DNA of 64,000 nt, from the NCBI GenBank assembly GCA_963920705.1, contig OY987226.1:18323600-18387599 (forward strand), written 5' to 3'. The notes under the pieces were generated by a model. The model had not been told where the DNA came from and searched no databases. It saw only the letters and a list, made by a program, of their open reading frames with translations. Shown piece by piece: positions 34,065 to 44,818 of this stretch. The stretch's first letter is position 1. The number at the start of each line of letters is the position of its first letter. Both the position numbers and the translations under genes were made by a program. Source of the stretch: Odiellus spinosus (lineage: Eukaryota > Arthropoda > Arachnida > Opiliones > Phalangiidae).

Positions 34065-34898
34065 TAGAGCTAGGATTTTGTATAACTTTTATTAATTGAT
34101 ATTATCTACTGAATTTAATTTAGATATTATCCGTTTGCTTAAAAATAGACTATCAATCCAATCAATCGTATCCAATTTTTATCCTAAAATTACAACTTAT
34201 TCAATAATATTATCCGAGTTATACGTTCGGGTAAGAAAATTTAAGAAGCTTGGTTTTATTGTTTTATTTTCTTCGAATTCTAAGAAATGTAAATTTTATT
34301 ATCCATTGATTGCTATCCGTTTTAATTCGAGTAAATCGTTAATAGATGAAGCTCGAAACTTGTTTATCTTCGGATAAACCCAATATCCATTTAAAGGGAG
34401 AATGCAACCTAACAGCAAGTGATTTTTTTTATCGATTCCATATTGTTTAAATAGGCCTAATCCACTAGTGAAAATCTTTACCAACAAATATTAAACTTAC
34501 CCGGAAAATAGGCTTAGCGGGATTCATGGAGATTCTGATTTCCTAGAGTATAAGGTCTAGCAATCAATCGAACGCCATTAAGTCTCGTGGAGATCTCGCG
34601 TGAACGACAAACTTTGCTCATTGGTCGTTAACCTTACACGGAGGCAATTCAAGATCTCCATGAATCCCGCTAAGCCTATTTTCCGGGTAAGTTTTAAATT
34701 TATTTCTAGTTTAATATTTGTTTTGTAAATTTTTTATTGGTGGATTAGGCCTATTTAAAAAATAATCAATCGGTAAAAAATCACTTTAATTTAACACTTT
34801 TATCTGAATTTACAAAATCCTATTTTTAGTCACAAACAATTAATCCGAAAATAAAATATGAATAACAAAAGATAATGGCTTACCCGATTCCGAGCTCT
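34065..34898 (-). mobile_element. Family B element split by a family A insertion
   Basis: The left part begins TAGAGCTAGGATTTTGTATA then ACTTTTATTAATTG and ATTATCCGTTTGC, a diverged family B end. The right part, from about 34795, carries CAATTAATCCGAAAATAAAA and ends CCCGATTCCGAGCTCT, the other family B end. Between them is a family A element. Without the insertion the host would be about 430 bp, within the family range. The 93-codon frame at 34096-34377 lies in this element and is not a gene. Confidence 0.65.
34391..34794. mobile_element. Family A element nested in family B
   Basis: It starts TTAAAGGGAGAATGCAACCT and keeps both arms with TAGGCTTAGCGGGATTCATG and CATGAATCCCGCTAAGCCTA. The right arm has CCGGGTAAGTTTTAAATTTA but ends at AAAAAATCACTTTAATTTAA, missing about 25 bp of the outer repeat. 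TTAA lies at both borders. Confidence 0.88.
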
Positions 34899-35800
34899 GA
34901 ACCTATACAAAAGGACAAAAATGCCTAAATTAAAATTAGTTTTATACCATGGTACTTAATTAGCCTCCTCTGACGTCTCTCGGTTATTGTAGCCTAAGTT
35001 TAAAACATTAGTATTCTGTTTTCGCTATTAAGAAATGAGAGATGGATTTTAGCTCCTATTCAGATGGTACTATAGCCTAGCGTATTAGGGCTGGCGTTAA
35101 AAATTAGTCTAAAAACTTTGAGAGCTAAAAGAAGGGGGGTTTTAGTACTATTATTTTTTTTTCCCTACCTTCTTCTTCGGTTGTGGGGGTGATTTTCGAG
35201 TGCCATTTATAATTCCTAGAATAGTATCAGACACAGCCGCTTCCCTGCTGGAGTTAATTTGCAGAGGCGCGCCGATTATAAACCACGGATCCCAAACGGG
35301 AGAACCAGAACTAAAAGTTAAAAAAAAAAGGAAAAAAGAAAAATCATCATCATCTACCATTATCCCGTCCAACAAATTTCCACCCAAGAAGAATTTTTTA
35401 TCCGATCTAATAGAGTTAATATTAGTAAAACCCTTGATACTATTAAACAAATGGGGTCTTTATACTTACTCTTTCACTATAGCCTTCGTTCGTTTCAATT
35501 ACACGGATAAACTTTAGATCATCCCGCGCTTCTTTTTGCCATTAATTTCACCCCTTTTTCGGATAGTCTTTCGAAAAAAAAAAAAAAAAAGTTTCGTCAA
35601 TTAAAATTGAATGAAGGTATATTCGGGGGAATAAGGAAAGTTAAGGGATAAATGAGATGCTCTGCTATAGCCTTCTATACTATTCTTTACTTATCAATGG
35701 ACAGTCTAATAATTTGGCGTAACACACTCGGTATATTATATTCAATCATATTCGTTTTAAGTTAGTTAATGAAGGGGAAACGTTAAGGAAAGTGGTAAAG
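34899..35800. other. Spacer; opposed open frames at 35150-35517
   Basis: Frames are open on both strands at 35151-35450 and 35200-35517, but each includes a long lysine- or phenylalanine-rich run from an A tract (near 35320-35345), and neither is recognisable. Poly(A) lies at about 35575-35590. No gene is supported. Confidence 0.4.
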
Positions 35801-37188
35801 TTTAAAGGAACACTATAGGAGCTCATATTTATTATATAATTAGTTTATTGAATGAGAATTGGAGAAATTTAAAATCATTTACTGTTTCCGTATCAGTTTT
35901 AATTAACAAAACATGGCAAAAATTAAAACTTAAACGATGAAAAATATTCTGCATATAAAATAATTTTCAAACTTTTGGGAAAGAAAGATTTTCGGAATCA
36001 AACGAATTCAAAAATGCTTTCGTGTACCTTACCTTCTACAGTCACTGGTCACGTGAACTGATTTGTTTATTGTATTCGGAGAACCCGGTAGGGTTCTATG
36101 TTATGGGCTGATCATCATCTGTAATGCAATTTTGATTTCCTAAAAAATTCAGTCTTTAGCCAATCAAAACGCTCCATTCTCCCATAGAAATAACATTAAA
36201 ATCGACTTTTTCGAGGACAAGTCCAGTGATTGACTGAACTAAAAGAGGAATTATTTGTTACAGTTAAAATCACTTTTAAATGGTAGACCAAGGTTCGAAT
36301 GTTGAACTTTTCAAGTTTCATTTAAAAATATTAAGTCTAAGTATTATAAAATTAATTCTAAAGTTGACCCTTTTTTTGGTACTTAGCTGGTTTCGCGCAT
36401 GGCCAAATTCGTAATGTTATTCTATGGGATTTGGTTTTTTGAAATACCTATAGCGTTTTTCTTTGGACTTTATAAACTCTATTATTTAAAGTTTCAAGGC
36501 CCCGATTAAGTGATGGCCTGTAGTATTTTTGCTTGATTCGTAGGCTCTTATAAGTAACCCAAATTTATCGATTACATTTACATCTATTACCTGTACATAT
36601 AGTTCTAGGTTATAGGTTTGAATTTAATTCAATATAAAAAACAATCGTGCATTAAACCAATTTAACTGTACATATTTTTCATCATTTACTGACAAGTGGT
36701 TTTTATTTTTTTTTAACGGTGTTTGTTGAAAAGCTCGGCCTAATCCACCAGTAAAAAAATTAGAAATAATTCCAAAACGTACCCTGAAAATGGGCTTAGC
36801 TGGATTCAATTTCTTCGCATTGAATATGATCTCCATGCAACTTCCAATAACATTCGATTGTTCGCTGATTAGTCAATGCGAAGAAGTATAAGATCTCCAC
36901 AAATCCAGCTAAGCCTATTTTCCGGGTAGGTTTTAAATTGATTTCTAATTTGATATTTGTCTGTATTTTTTTTACTGGTGGATTAGGCCTTTTTTAAACG
37001 ATGAGGAATCGATAAAAAATCACTTGTTGTTAGGTTGCATTCACCATTTAATTGAAATTCAACACTAAATAACTTTAGAATTACAGAATTAACTATGATC
37101 TAAAAATTAACGTTCATTTATAAATAAATAAGAACTTAATATTCTTTTAAAATAATTAAAAAAATCACTTTGTAGGTGTTCCTTTAAA
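35801..37188. mobile_element. Possible TTAA element with GGAACAC ends
   Basis: TTTAAAGGAACACTATAGGA at the left and GTAGGTGTTCCTTTAAA at the right are inverted copies over about 15 bp, with TTAA inside each end. If paired they bound a 1.39 kb element that contains a family A copy. A third TTTAAAGGAACCCAGTG motif sits near 14991. The termini are short and the interior shows no reading frame, so the pairing is uncertain. Confidence 0.35.
36690..37051. mobile_element. Family A element, left end decayed
   Basis: The right end CACTTGTTGTTAGGTTGCAT then TCACCATTTAA is intact and followed by TTAA. The left outer repeat is reduced to a GACAAGTGGTTTTTATTTTT-like remnant. Arms keep TGGGCTTAGCTGGATTCAAT and AATCCAGCTAAGCCTATTTT. 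The donor-like motif reads CCGGGTAGGTTTTA here. Confidence 0.82.
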
Positions 37189-37465
37189 ACTTTTCATTGA
37201 GTCGAACCTAATCTTTCCACCGTATTACCACTACGACATCGAACAAATTGGGGGGTCCACCCTTTCATTTAATAACATTAACAAAAATGCGATCAAAAAC
37301 CTAAAAGCAAGCAGAGAGAGGGCCATACCGAGTATAACCGAGTTAAAAAAAAAGTCCAAAAATGCGGTGGGAAAATTAGACTTAACCGCGGCTAACCTTA
37401 GGACATTAACGCTCGGGCTAGCGCGAGCGATATCGACCAATAAGAAAGGGAGATTCATTTTTTAA
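37165..37465 (+). CDS. ATG-less open frame, possible terminal exon
   Basis: From about 37165 one plus-strand frame stays open for about 100 codons to TAA at 37463-37465. It contains YDIEQIGGSTLSFNNINK, ERAIPSITELKKKSKNAVG and LTAANLRTLTLGLARAIST, a balanced, hydrophilic, lysine-rich sequence with helix-like spacing. It has no in-frame methionine, so it would have to be an internal or last exon. TTTGTAG at 37169-37175 could act as an acceptor. G+C is higher than in the flanks. The opposite strand is also open (60-75 codons, very hydrophobic), as expected of a shadow. No family is recognised, and chance openness cannot be excluded. Confidence 0.3.
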
Positions 37466-38410
37466 AGCCAATCGGGGACAGCCGTTTTTGCGGCGACCGT
37501 ACTAAGACGTGAAATATCGGTTAACCGCGAGCTCGACCCAAACTTAATTTTTCTTTTGGCGTCGTTCGGCTAATTTCGACAAAACCAAGCCGTTGACGTC
37601 GCCGTGAAACTTTTTTTTTTGTCTCTTCTTTATTAATAAAATTTGTATAAAATGGATAGGTCATCCCCCGTCCTTAAAACGACAATTAAAGAAGTCATTT
37701 TTTCACAAAGAAGAAAAAAGAAAAAATAAGTAATCTGCCGGTGCTTCTCTGCCTAATGATAAGTGGTTTTTGTCGCTCCGTGGCTAATAGCTCTCTATCC
37801 ATAGGAAAAAATATGCCTATTGTTATACCGATGATGGGAAGTCAGGATATAAAAGGGAAGCTTTATTAACAAAAGGATATGACTGATGAAAATAGCTTTA
37901 TTTTATTAAAGCTTATTGTTATGATCTGATTAATCACGCCTATTTAGCCGAATTTACATTACTTCGCGTCTAATTATACCACTTTGTTTAGGAAATATCG
38001 CGAAACGCGAATCGTCAATTCAACAGTAATACAGGCGGTATTTTCATTAAAAAAAAAAAGAAAATAACATATCATGCTTTTCCTCAAAGCTGTATTGTAA
38101 GTCTGGCAGCTAAATTTACAGGGGCTAGTTAACTGTAGAGTAACATATTCTCAAACGCGTTATAAATAGTTTTATTTCTTCGCTTATTAACGTTGAATTT
38201 TCTAAAATTAGAATCCATGGTAAAGTTATATTTTTTTTACAAAATTATAAAAGGAAGAATTGTTTTATTGTAAGAAAATGTTTAGTAGGATTAGCATATA
38301 TGCACAAGACCCCTTGTCCATCATCTGAAAGTCGATAAATTGGATCTATACCTCTTTGATTTGCTCTAGTATCTCGTACTACTCCTTCAAGCCAGCAATT
38401 ATTTTAATAG

Positions 38411-38419
<9 letters not shown>
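37466..38419. other. Spacer, no supported gene
   Basis: No recognisable gene or repeat. Confidence 0.4.

Positions 38420-38482
<63 letters not shown>
38420..38482. repeat. (TA)n microsatellite
   Basis: About 31 uninterrupted AT dinucleotides followed by a run of T. Confidence 0.98.
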
Positions 38483-38490
<8 letters not shown>

Positions 38491-39744
38491 TCAAAAACCG
38501 CCGTTTATTTTGTGGCACCTTTTTATAAGTAGACTTATGGTGTCATATATTTATGTTTTGCGAAATACGCATGTTCATTGAATTGGTGATATACATTTCT
38601 GGCTGTTCCCTGTCTCAAATACCATTTTCTCAAATACAATTTTATAGTACTATTTTCCTCCTTTTTATTATCATTAAATCAAAATATTTGTTGAGGAAGC
38701 GGTTTAAAGTGGTCAAAACTATCAGTCAATTGCATTTTTTATCACATGTGACAAAATATTTTTCCCCTTCAACGATGGTTTATTCTTATAATAGATTAGG
38801 ATTATAGCAGACGACGCTAAAATTAAAACGCTAGTAATATTAAAAGTTGTGGTAGGCCTAGCGGCTTAAGAAAATGAAAAAAAAAAAAATAAAAAAAAAG
38901 GCCTCTTTATGAGGATGAATCTGAGGGTAAAAATCCAAGATCCAACAGAAATTTACTTTCTAAAAGATAGAAAGGCAGAAAAACGGAACGGTATTGCCCA
39001 TCATTAAAATGGTACTATCTCTCTCCTTAATCTGCTGTAGTTATATACCTCGAATTACAGAAGAAGGAAAAAAAAAACTCTAAGACTGAACCTTAATAGG
39101 TTGTACGTTATACTTAAAATGTTAAAATTTAGGGCGAATCCTATATAGTCGTATAGGAAGGGGGTGCGAGTAGGCCTTGACCCACAGGGTTGTCTCGAAC
39201 GAGAAGATGACTGCCCTTATTAAATTCCCGGGGGCAAGACGACATTCCCTCACATTGAATTCGGCAAAGAGCTCCGCGGAATTTTGTTCTCCAATTTTCT
39301 TCTTCTTCCACGGTTTGCGGTGAAAGCGAATATTTGGATTTAATTGGCCGAAATTCAACGTGACAAACGCCTATGCGCCAACCGGCCACCCCTACCCACC
39401 CCGCTTTAGGCCCGCTATTTAATTGGACAGACTGTTTTTTAATACCTATCGTGAAGGACTTATAGGGATCGTCCATATAAAAATGTTTCGGAATACATGG
39501 CATTTAGCTAGATACCAACAGTTTTACGAGAATATCAAAACTTAAGTTAAAGGGCGCATTGAAAGCGTTGTAAGGATCTACTGATGTAGAATAACGCGTA
39601 AAAATCTAGTGAGTGAGTTAGTTTGTCTCGTGACACGTTTCGAGCATCCACAAAAATTAAGCTAGCCATCCCTCGCTTTCAAAGGTAATTTATATCTATA
39701 AAAGCCCAGATTTTGGGTGCCTCTATACCGATTACCGAAGAATA
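38483..39744. other. Spacer; G+C-richer block at 39130-39420
   Basis: Minus-strand frames at 39122-39358 and 39141-39503 overlap in two registers over a G+C-rich stretch and match nothing I know. Overlapping long frames in both registers argue against coding. Two adjoining A runs lie at about 38877-38899. Confidence 0.35.
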
Positions 39745-40250
39745 TAGCTGCGTTCATACTAGGCCTTGGAATCGATTTAAACCGTTTCAAAACGTTTCGC
39801 ATTAGTCGTGTGCACGGGAAACAGTCTTTTCTCGAATCGACTTGATTCGATTTCTTGAAACCGATTCGCGAACCAGCTTCATAAATCGATTGATGAAGCT
39901 ACACTAAATCGATCTATAAAGATAATGTGTGAACGATTCCTGGCGAATTCAATATCAGTTTGATTTTACCGTTTCAAATCGATTAAGAAAGGCTATTGTG
40001 ACCGTAGCTTTAATCTACGGTCACAAAAGCGTTTCTTAATCGATTTGAAACGGTTAAATCAAACCGATATTCAAATCGCCAGGAATCATTAAAAGCGTCA
40101 TGTGTTCACACATTATATTTATAAATCGATTTTATTGTAGCTTCATCTATTGGTTGTTGAAACCGAGTCGGTTTGAAACTGGTCCCCGAAGCAGTTTCGA
40201 GAAAATGATTCTAGCGAAAGGAATCCAAGGCTTAGTATAAACGCGACTTA
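39745..40250. mobile_element. Family C head-to-head pair, ~506-bp palindrome
   Basis: Two family C units lie in opposite orientation and form one long palindrome. The outer ends are TAGCTGCGTTCATACTAGGC and AGTATAAACGCGACTTA. The centre is GTGACCGTAG-CTTTAAT-CTACGGTCAC at 39998-40024. Matching inner blocks on the two sides include AAACCGTTTCAAAACGTTTC against its diverged inverse, and CGTTTCAAATCGATTAAGAA against TTCTTAATCGATTTGAAACG. Single units occur at 3311 and 50792, so this is a duplication in inverted order, not the basic element. Confidence 0.9.
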
Positions 40251-40936
40251 CATTTCGCGGTATATTGCTCCAATAATCATAAAGTACCGCGTCATTTATG
40301 GACGGTCCCTTGGCCCTCTGCTCTGGGGAGACAATTTTGGTTTCACCCCCTCCATCCATCCCATATAGGGAAAATGGAAATTTGATGTATAAGATAAAAA
40401 AAACTGAAATTATAGTTGTTGAAACACATAGGGTCCGTGCTTAGATTCAAGCTATAACTGCTATAATTATTAATCGGGCTCGGTTTTCCATTTGCCCGTC
40501 GAGCGTTAGATGACGTATGGGGTGCAAAAACAAGCCGAGGTACGATCTCAGCAGTATGTGACACTGCACGGTGTAATTTGTAACTGATTACATCGAAAAA
40601 AAAAAAAAAAAAAAAAAATCGCGTCATCGAAGCGATTAAAAAAAAACTAAAATAATTGTAAACTTAAGACTGTTCAAGAGGAGTTGGAATAATGAGAAAA
40701 ACTGAGGCGGATTGATACACATTTTTCACCTCATAGAAAAGAAAGTAGTCTGTGCCAATTGTCCTTTACATTAAGGGATATTTAATTGATTTGGACTTTT
40801 AAAATATGCGTAAAAATATCATTAAACCTCACCAAAGGTTTTGCGGGAATTTAGAGTTGATCATCAAATTGCCTAACACTAGGCTTAAATTCGTTTCGAA
40901 AACATTTAAGACAGTAACGATTCTAGAGAAAACTCA
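40251..40936. other. Spacer with poly(A)
   Basis: A run of about 24 A lies at 40596-40618. Frames at 40147-40627 on the minus strand include poly-phenylalanine from it. No gene. Confidence 0.45.
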
Positions 40937-41115
40937 TAGATATCGGGTTTGGACAAAATAATCCACAAATATCAGTTAATCAGTTAATCATAAAAAAAAT
41001 AATCGGAAAATTATTCGCGATTACATTGGATTTATCGTAGACTTCCCGTGGATAATTTCAAATTATGAATAAAGATAAAATAATCAGAAATTTCTTGTCC
41101 AAACCCCGATATCTA
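40937..41115 (+). mobile_element. Family D element, complete
   Basis: The left end TAGATATCGGGTTTGGACAA and right end TTGTCCAAACCCCGATATCT-A are inverted copies of about 23 bp. The interior matches 30424-30597, including TTCGCGATTACATTGGATTT and AGACTTCCCGTGGATAATTT. 179 bp. TA borders. Confidence 0.9.
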
Positions 41116-41284
41116 AAATCTCATATAAAAATTGCGCGTGAATCAATTATAGCGTTTTCCATATTTGAAGATCTCGATCTGCTCGCGTACGGATTTGCGT
41201 GTTCCATTTAAACTGCGATCGGCCCGAGATTCACTCGATGTCGCTCTGACCTTTATTACAGAATAACGAGAATTTCGGTAGTCG

Positions 41285-41850
41285 AGAATAGAATTTCTCT
41301 GGTTGAGAAGAGAATTTCTCTATTGTTGCGAATAGACGAGAATTTCTCTATTGTTGCGAATAGACGAGAATTTCTATATTGTTGCGAATAGACGAGAATT
41401 TCTATATTGTTGCGAATAGACGAGAATTTCTATATTGTTGCGAATAGACGAGAATTTCTCTATTGTTGCGAATAGACGAGAATTTCTCTATTGTTGCGAA
41501 TAGACGAGAATTTCTCTATTGTTGCGAATAGACGAGAATTTCTCTATTGTTGCGAATAGACGAGAATTTCTCTATTGTTGCGAATAGACGAGAATTTCTC
41601 TATTGTTGCGAATAGACGAGAATTTCGCTATTGTTGCGAATAGACGAGAATTTCTCTATTGTTGCGAATAGACGAGAATTTCTCTATTGTTGCGAATAGA
41701 CGAGAATTTCTCTATTGTTGCGAATAGACGAGAATTTCTCTATTGTTGCGAATAGACGAGAATTTTTCTATTGTTGCGAATAGACGAGAATTTCTCTATT
41801 GTTGCGAATAGACGAGAATTTCTCTATTGTTGCGAATAGACGAGAATTTC
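41285..41850. repeat. 28-bp minisatellite, about 20 units
   Basis: Unit CGAGAATTTCTCTATTGTTG then CGAATAGA, 28 bp, nearly uniform apart from TCTATATT, TCGCTATT and TTTCTATT variants. The left edge holds diverged copies (GAATTTCTCTGGTTGAGAAG). Confidence 0.96.
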
Positions 41851-42455
41851 TAATTTCTCTAGGTATTTTAGAATTGACGGGAAATTTCTCTAGATATTTT
41901 AGAATAGACGGGAAATTTCTCTAGGTATTTTAGAATAGACGTGAAATTTCTCTAGGTATTTTAGAATAGACGGGAAGTTTCTCTACGTATTTTAGAATAG
42001 ACGGGAAATTTCTCTAGGTATTTTAGAATAGACGTGAAATTTCTCTACGTATTTTAGAATAGACGGGAAATTTCTCTACGTATTTTAGAATAGACGGGAA
42101 ATTTCTCTAGGTATTTTAGAATAGACGGGAAATTTCTCTAGGTATTTTAGAATAGACGGGAAATTTCTCTAGGTATTTTAGAATAGACGGAAAATTTCTC
42201 TAGGTATTTTAGAATAGACGGGAAATTTCTCTAGGTATTTTAGAATAGACGGGAAATTTCTCTAGGTATTTTAGAATAGACGGGAAATTTCTCTGTATTT
42301 TAGAATAGACGGGAAATTTCTCTTGGTATTTTAGAATAGACGGGGAATTTCTCTAGGTATTTTAGAATAGACGGGAAATTTCTCTAGGTATTTTAGAATA
42401 GACGGGAAATTTCTCTAGGTATTTTAGAATAGACGGGAAATTTCTCTATTTATTT
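41851..42455. repeat. 31-bp minisatellite related to the preceding array
   Basis: Unit CGGGAAATTTCTCTAGGTAT then TTTAGAATAGA, 31 bp, about 20 copies. It shares AATTTCTCTA and GAATAGACG with the 28-bp array, but the middle (GGTATTTTA for TTGTTGC) is different and 3 bp longer. The junction at about 41850 is a unit with a doubled TTTCTAATTTCTCTA. Minor variants are TACGTATTTT and GACGTGAAAT. Confidence 0.96.
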
Positions 42456-44549
42456 GAGAACTGAGTTGTAGACAAAGATGAGATGCATACTTTTGATTAA
42501 ATGGAGAGTTGAATATTCCAGTGGTAAACAATTGTTTATACTTATCAATCGCGAAATATCCGAAGAAATATCTTAAATATCAATAGAATTCTTAAGAATA
42601 AATGAGTCTAGCATCGGCTATATTGATATAGTATAAAACGATTATAGGTCGGAGGAATTTCTGCTGTTATTTTACATTGCGCGTCGAGTTTTGGGTGTTT
42701 TTCTCGCCCGAGGTTATAACAGACGAGCCCGTCTCCGATAATATGTTATTTTTTGGGCTAAAAACTCCCTAAAAGCCTATATTTTTCAAAATATAGTTTA
42801 CACGGAAGGATGGGGAGTACTCGACTCGGATTCTAGGTCTTTTTATGTAGGCTTACAAGTGGGTGTGAGCGAGGGCGATTCCAGACTAGTGGCTTCCAAT
42901 AACCTAAGATCATTCAAGGGATAATGAAGACGGCAATGTTCATAGAAACCTTGAAAACCTAAAATTCCTGCAATTTTCAGGAAATTTAAATTTTGCCAAA
43001 AAATCAGGGAAGTTCTCAAAAATTATTACGACTGCTTAGAAATGAACTTCAATGACAACCTTAATTAGCAAAATTCTAAATTTGTAATACGATTTTTAAA
43101 AACCTTTGTTGCACTTGGAAATATCAGCGAAAATTCACTAGTAGTTATTAACGAGCCACAGACTTCACTGTGATGGCATTTGCTCTATGACAGTATAATT
43201 ACACTTAGATCTCCCAGATATGATAACGAAGTAAGAACGGGGTCTCAACTTCATGGAGAGTACACGGCAAATACTAGCTGAAACTTTCGACCCAAAAGTT
43301 TTTCAAAACCTACTCTACGACCTGATTGGTGGATATCGATTGCTATTTCGTTGACTGGGCAACGGCTATCTCTCTCAAAAGCCCCATTTTCATGGTCGCG
43401 TGTAGGCTAGAACTAGCGTAATGTTTTCGCTGGTAATTCACCAGTGCTTGAAACCCTTGGCGTGCGCGTGAAATATGTTTCGTTTAGACACGCGCGTGTA
43501 GCGTATGAAAATCTAGCGTACAAGCGACCATGATAATGAGGCTTAACACTTGTTGCCACGAGAATGTCTCCATGAATAATGAAAAAAAGACAACAGATGG
43601 TTATTGTTGGGCAGACGAAAACGCTTTTAATATTTCCGTAGACCAAAAATGACAAATCACACATTTTTTTTGTTTCTACGTCAAAGCTGATATTGACCAC
43701 AGTAAAACCGATGCGTTATTTAACAACATTTAAAAATACTAGTAGCGATGCTTGGAAAGGTTTTTTTTTATTTTATTTTTTTTTTTTTCTTAAATATTTT
43801 TTTTTTTTTTTCGACAATGAATTGGAGAATTTTTATTTTAATTTTTTCATTTAAAAAATAATACTTAAATTAATGTGGCCTCGTTGCGATTCGCGGGGTT
43901 TTTTTTCTCCTCCATTTTCAAAAAATTAAAAGTCTTGGAAGTTTTAAATTTAACAATCCCAAAAATTATTTAACATTATTTTTTTGGAGTTAAAGATGGA
44001 GAAAAAAAATATATAAATTAGAAAATTAAAACTAAAGGTTCGATAAAAAAAGTAATCAAAACTTCATTAATTTTTGGAAGGAAATACAAATTCATAGTTT
44101 TTATAAATACGATGAATTAAACCGTTCATGAATTTATTTATAAAATGAATAAATTCACGATTACGAAGAGTGTTTAAAAAAAAAAAAATGAATTTCTAGG
44201 AACTAGTAAGCGTAGTTTTTCGGGGGGTAATATCTCGCCTATGAAGGCAGATTCATTTTCAATTATTGAATTAAAAATAATTAACGTGGTCGTAAAAACT
44301 CAAGGTACAAAAAATGATTTTTGTTATTTAAAACTGGGAACTATTTTCTTTTTAAAAAACAAAATTTTACAATAAAAATAAAATAAACGAAAATATTTGA
44401 CCACTAGTTCGATAATAAAAAGAAAACAAAAAATATGGCAACGATATTGCTAGGGGTTAGTTACTTTTAACTTCAGTATTTATTAATAATATAAATTCAA
44501 AGATCAAGTCACGTGAATATGTTTAAGATAATCTTGGATTCGGATAGAG
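42456..44549. other. AT-rich spacer, no supported gene
   Basis: A small hairpin AAATTCCTG...CAGGAAATTT lies near 42962-42988. 43300-43520 is richer in G+C and CpG; the minus-strand frame 43413-43700 is not recognisable. From 43760 onward the DNA is very AT-rich with long T and A runs. Confidence 0.4.
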
Positions 44550-44818
44550 CTCGGCTTTAGCGTTAAAATAAACCCAAGAACGTCAAATTCGGAGTGTAAA
44601 TAAGAAAGTTAAGAGTTTTTGAAAATTGAAAATGTTTCGCGTGACGACATTTCAATTTTAAATTCAGTTTTAAGCAATCGTAAAATGGTTTTACCATTCA
44701 AAAAACCTCGATGTTAGCTCTAAAATAAACCCTAGATTGTCGAATTTGGAGTATAAATAAGAAAGTTAAAAGTTTTTGAAAATCTTCACTTTCCGCATGA
44801 CGTCATTTAAATTTTCAA
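44550..44818. repeat. Diverged direct duplication, ~158-bp spacing
   Basis: Two segments of about 110 bp, at 44550-44660 and 44708-44816, share TTAAAATAAACCC, TGTAAATAAGAAAGTTAAGA (second copy TATAAATAAGAAAGTTAAAA), GTTTTTGAAAAT and a GTGACGACATTT/ATGACGTCATTT tail. The similarity is high but not complete, so this is an old duplication or the remains of two adjacent copies of one repeat. Confidence 0.75.

Noticed and set aside
34096-34377. 93-codon plus-strand frame
   Set aside because: It lies inside a diverged family B element and its sequence follows the element, not a protein.
35151-35517. Opposed frames of 99 and 105 codons
   Set aside because: Both depend on a long A tract giving poly-lysine or poly-phenylalanine, and both strands are open together, which points to chance.
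39122-39503. Minus-strand frames of 78 and 120 codons
   Set aside because: Two registers are open over the same G+C-rich stretch, neither translation is recognisable, and no splice or start context supports them.
43380-43420. Fourth family F copy (CATGGTCGCGTG)
   Set aside because: Only about 12 bp match, and the neighbouring translation does not follow the family.
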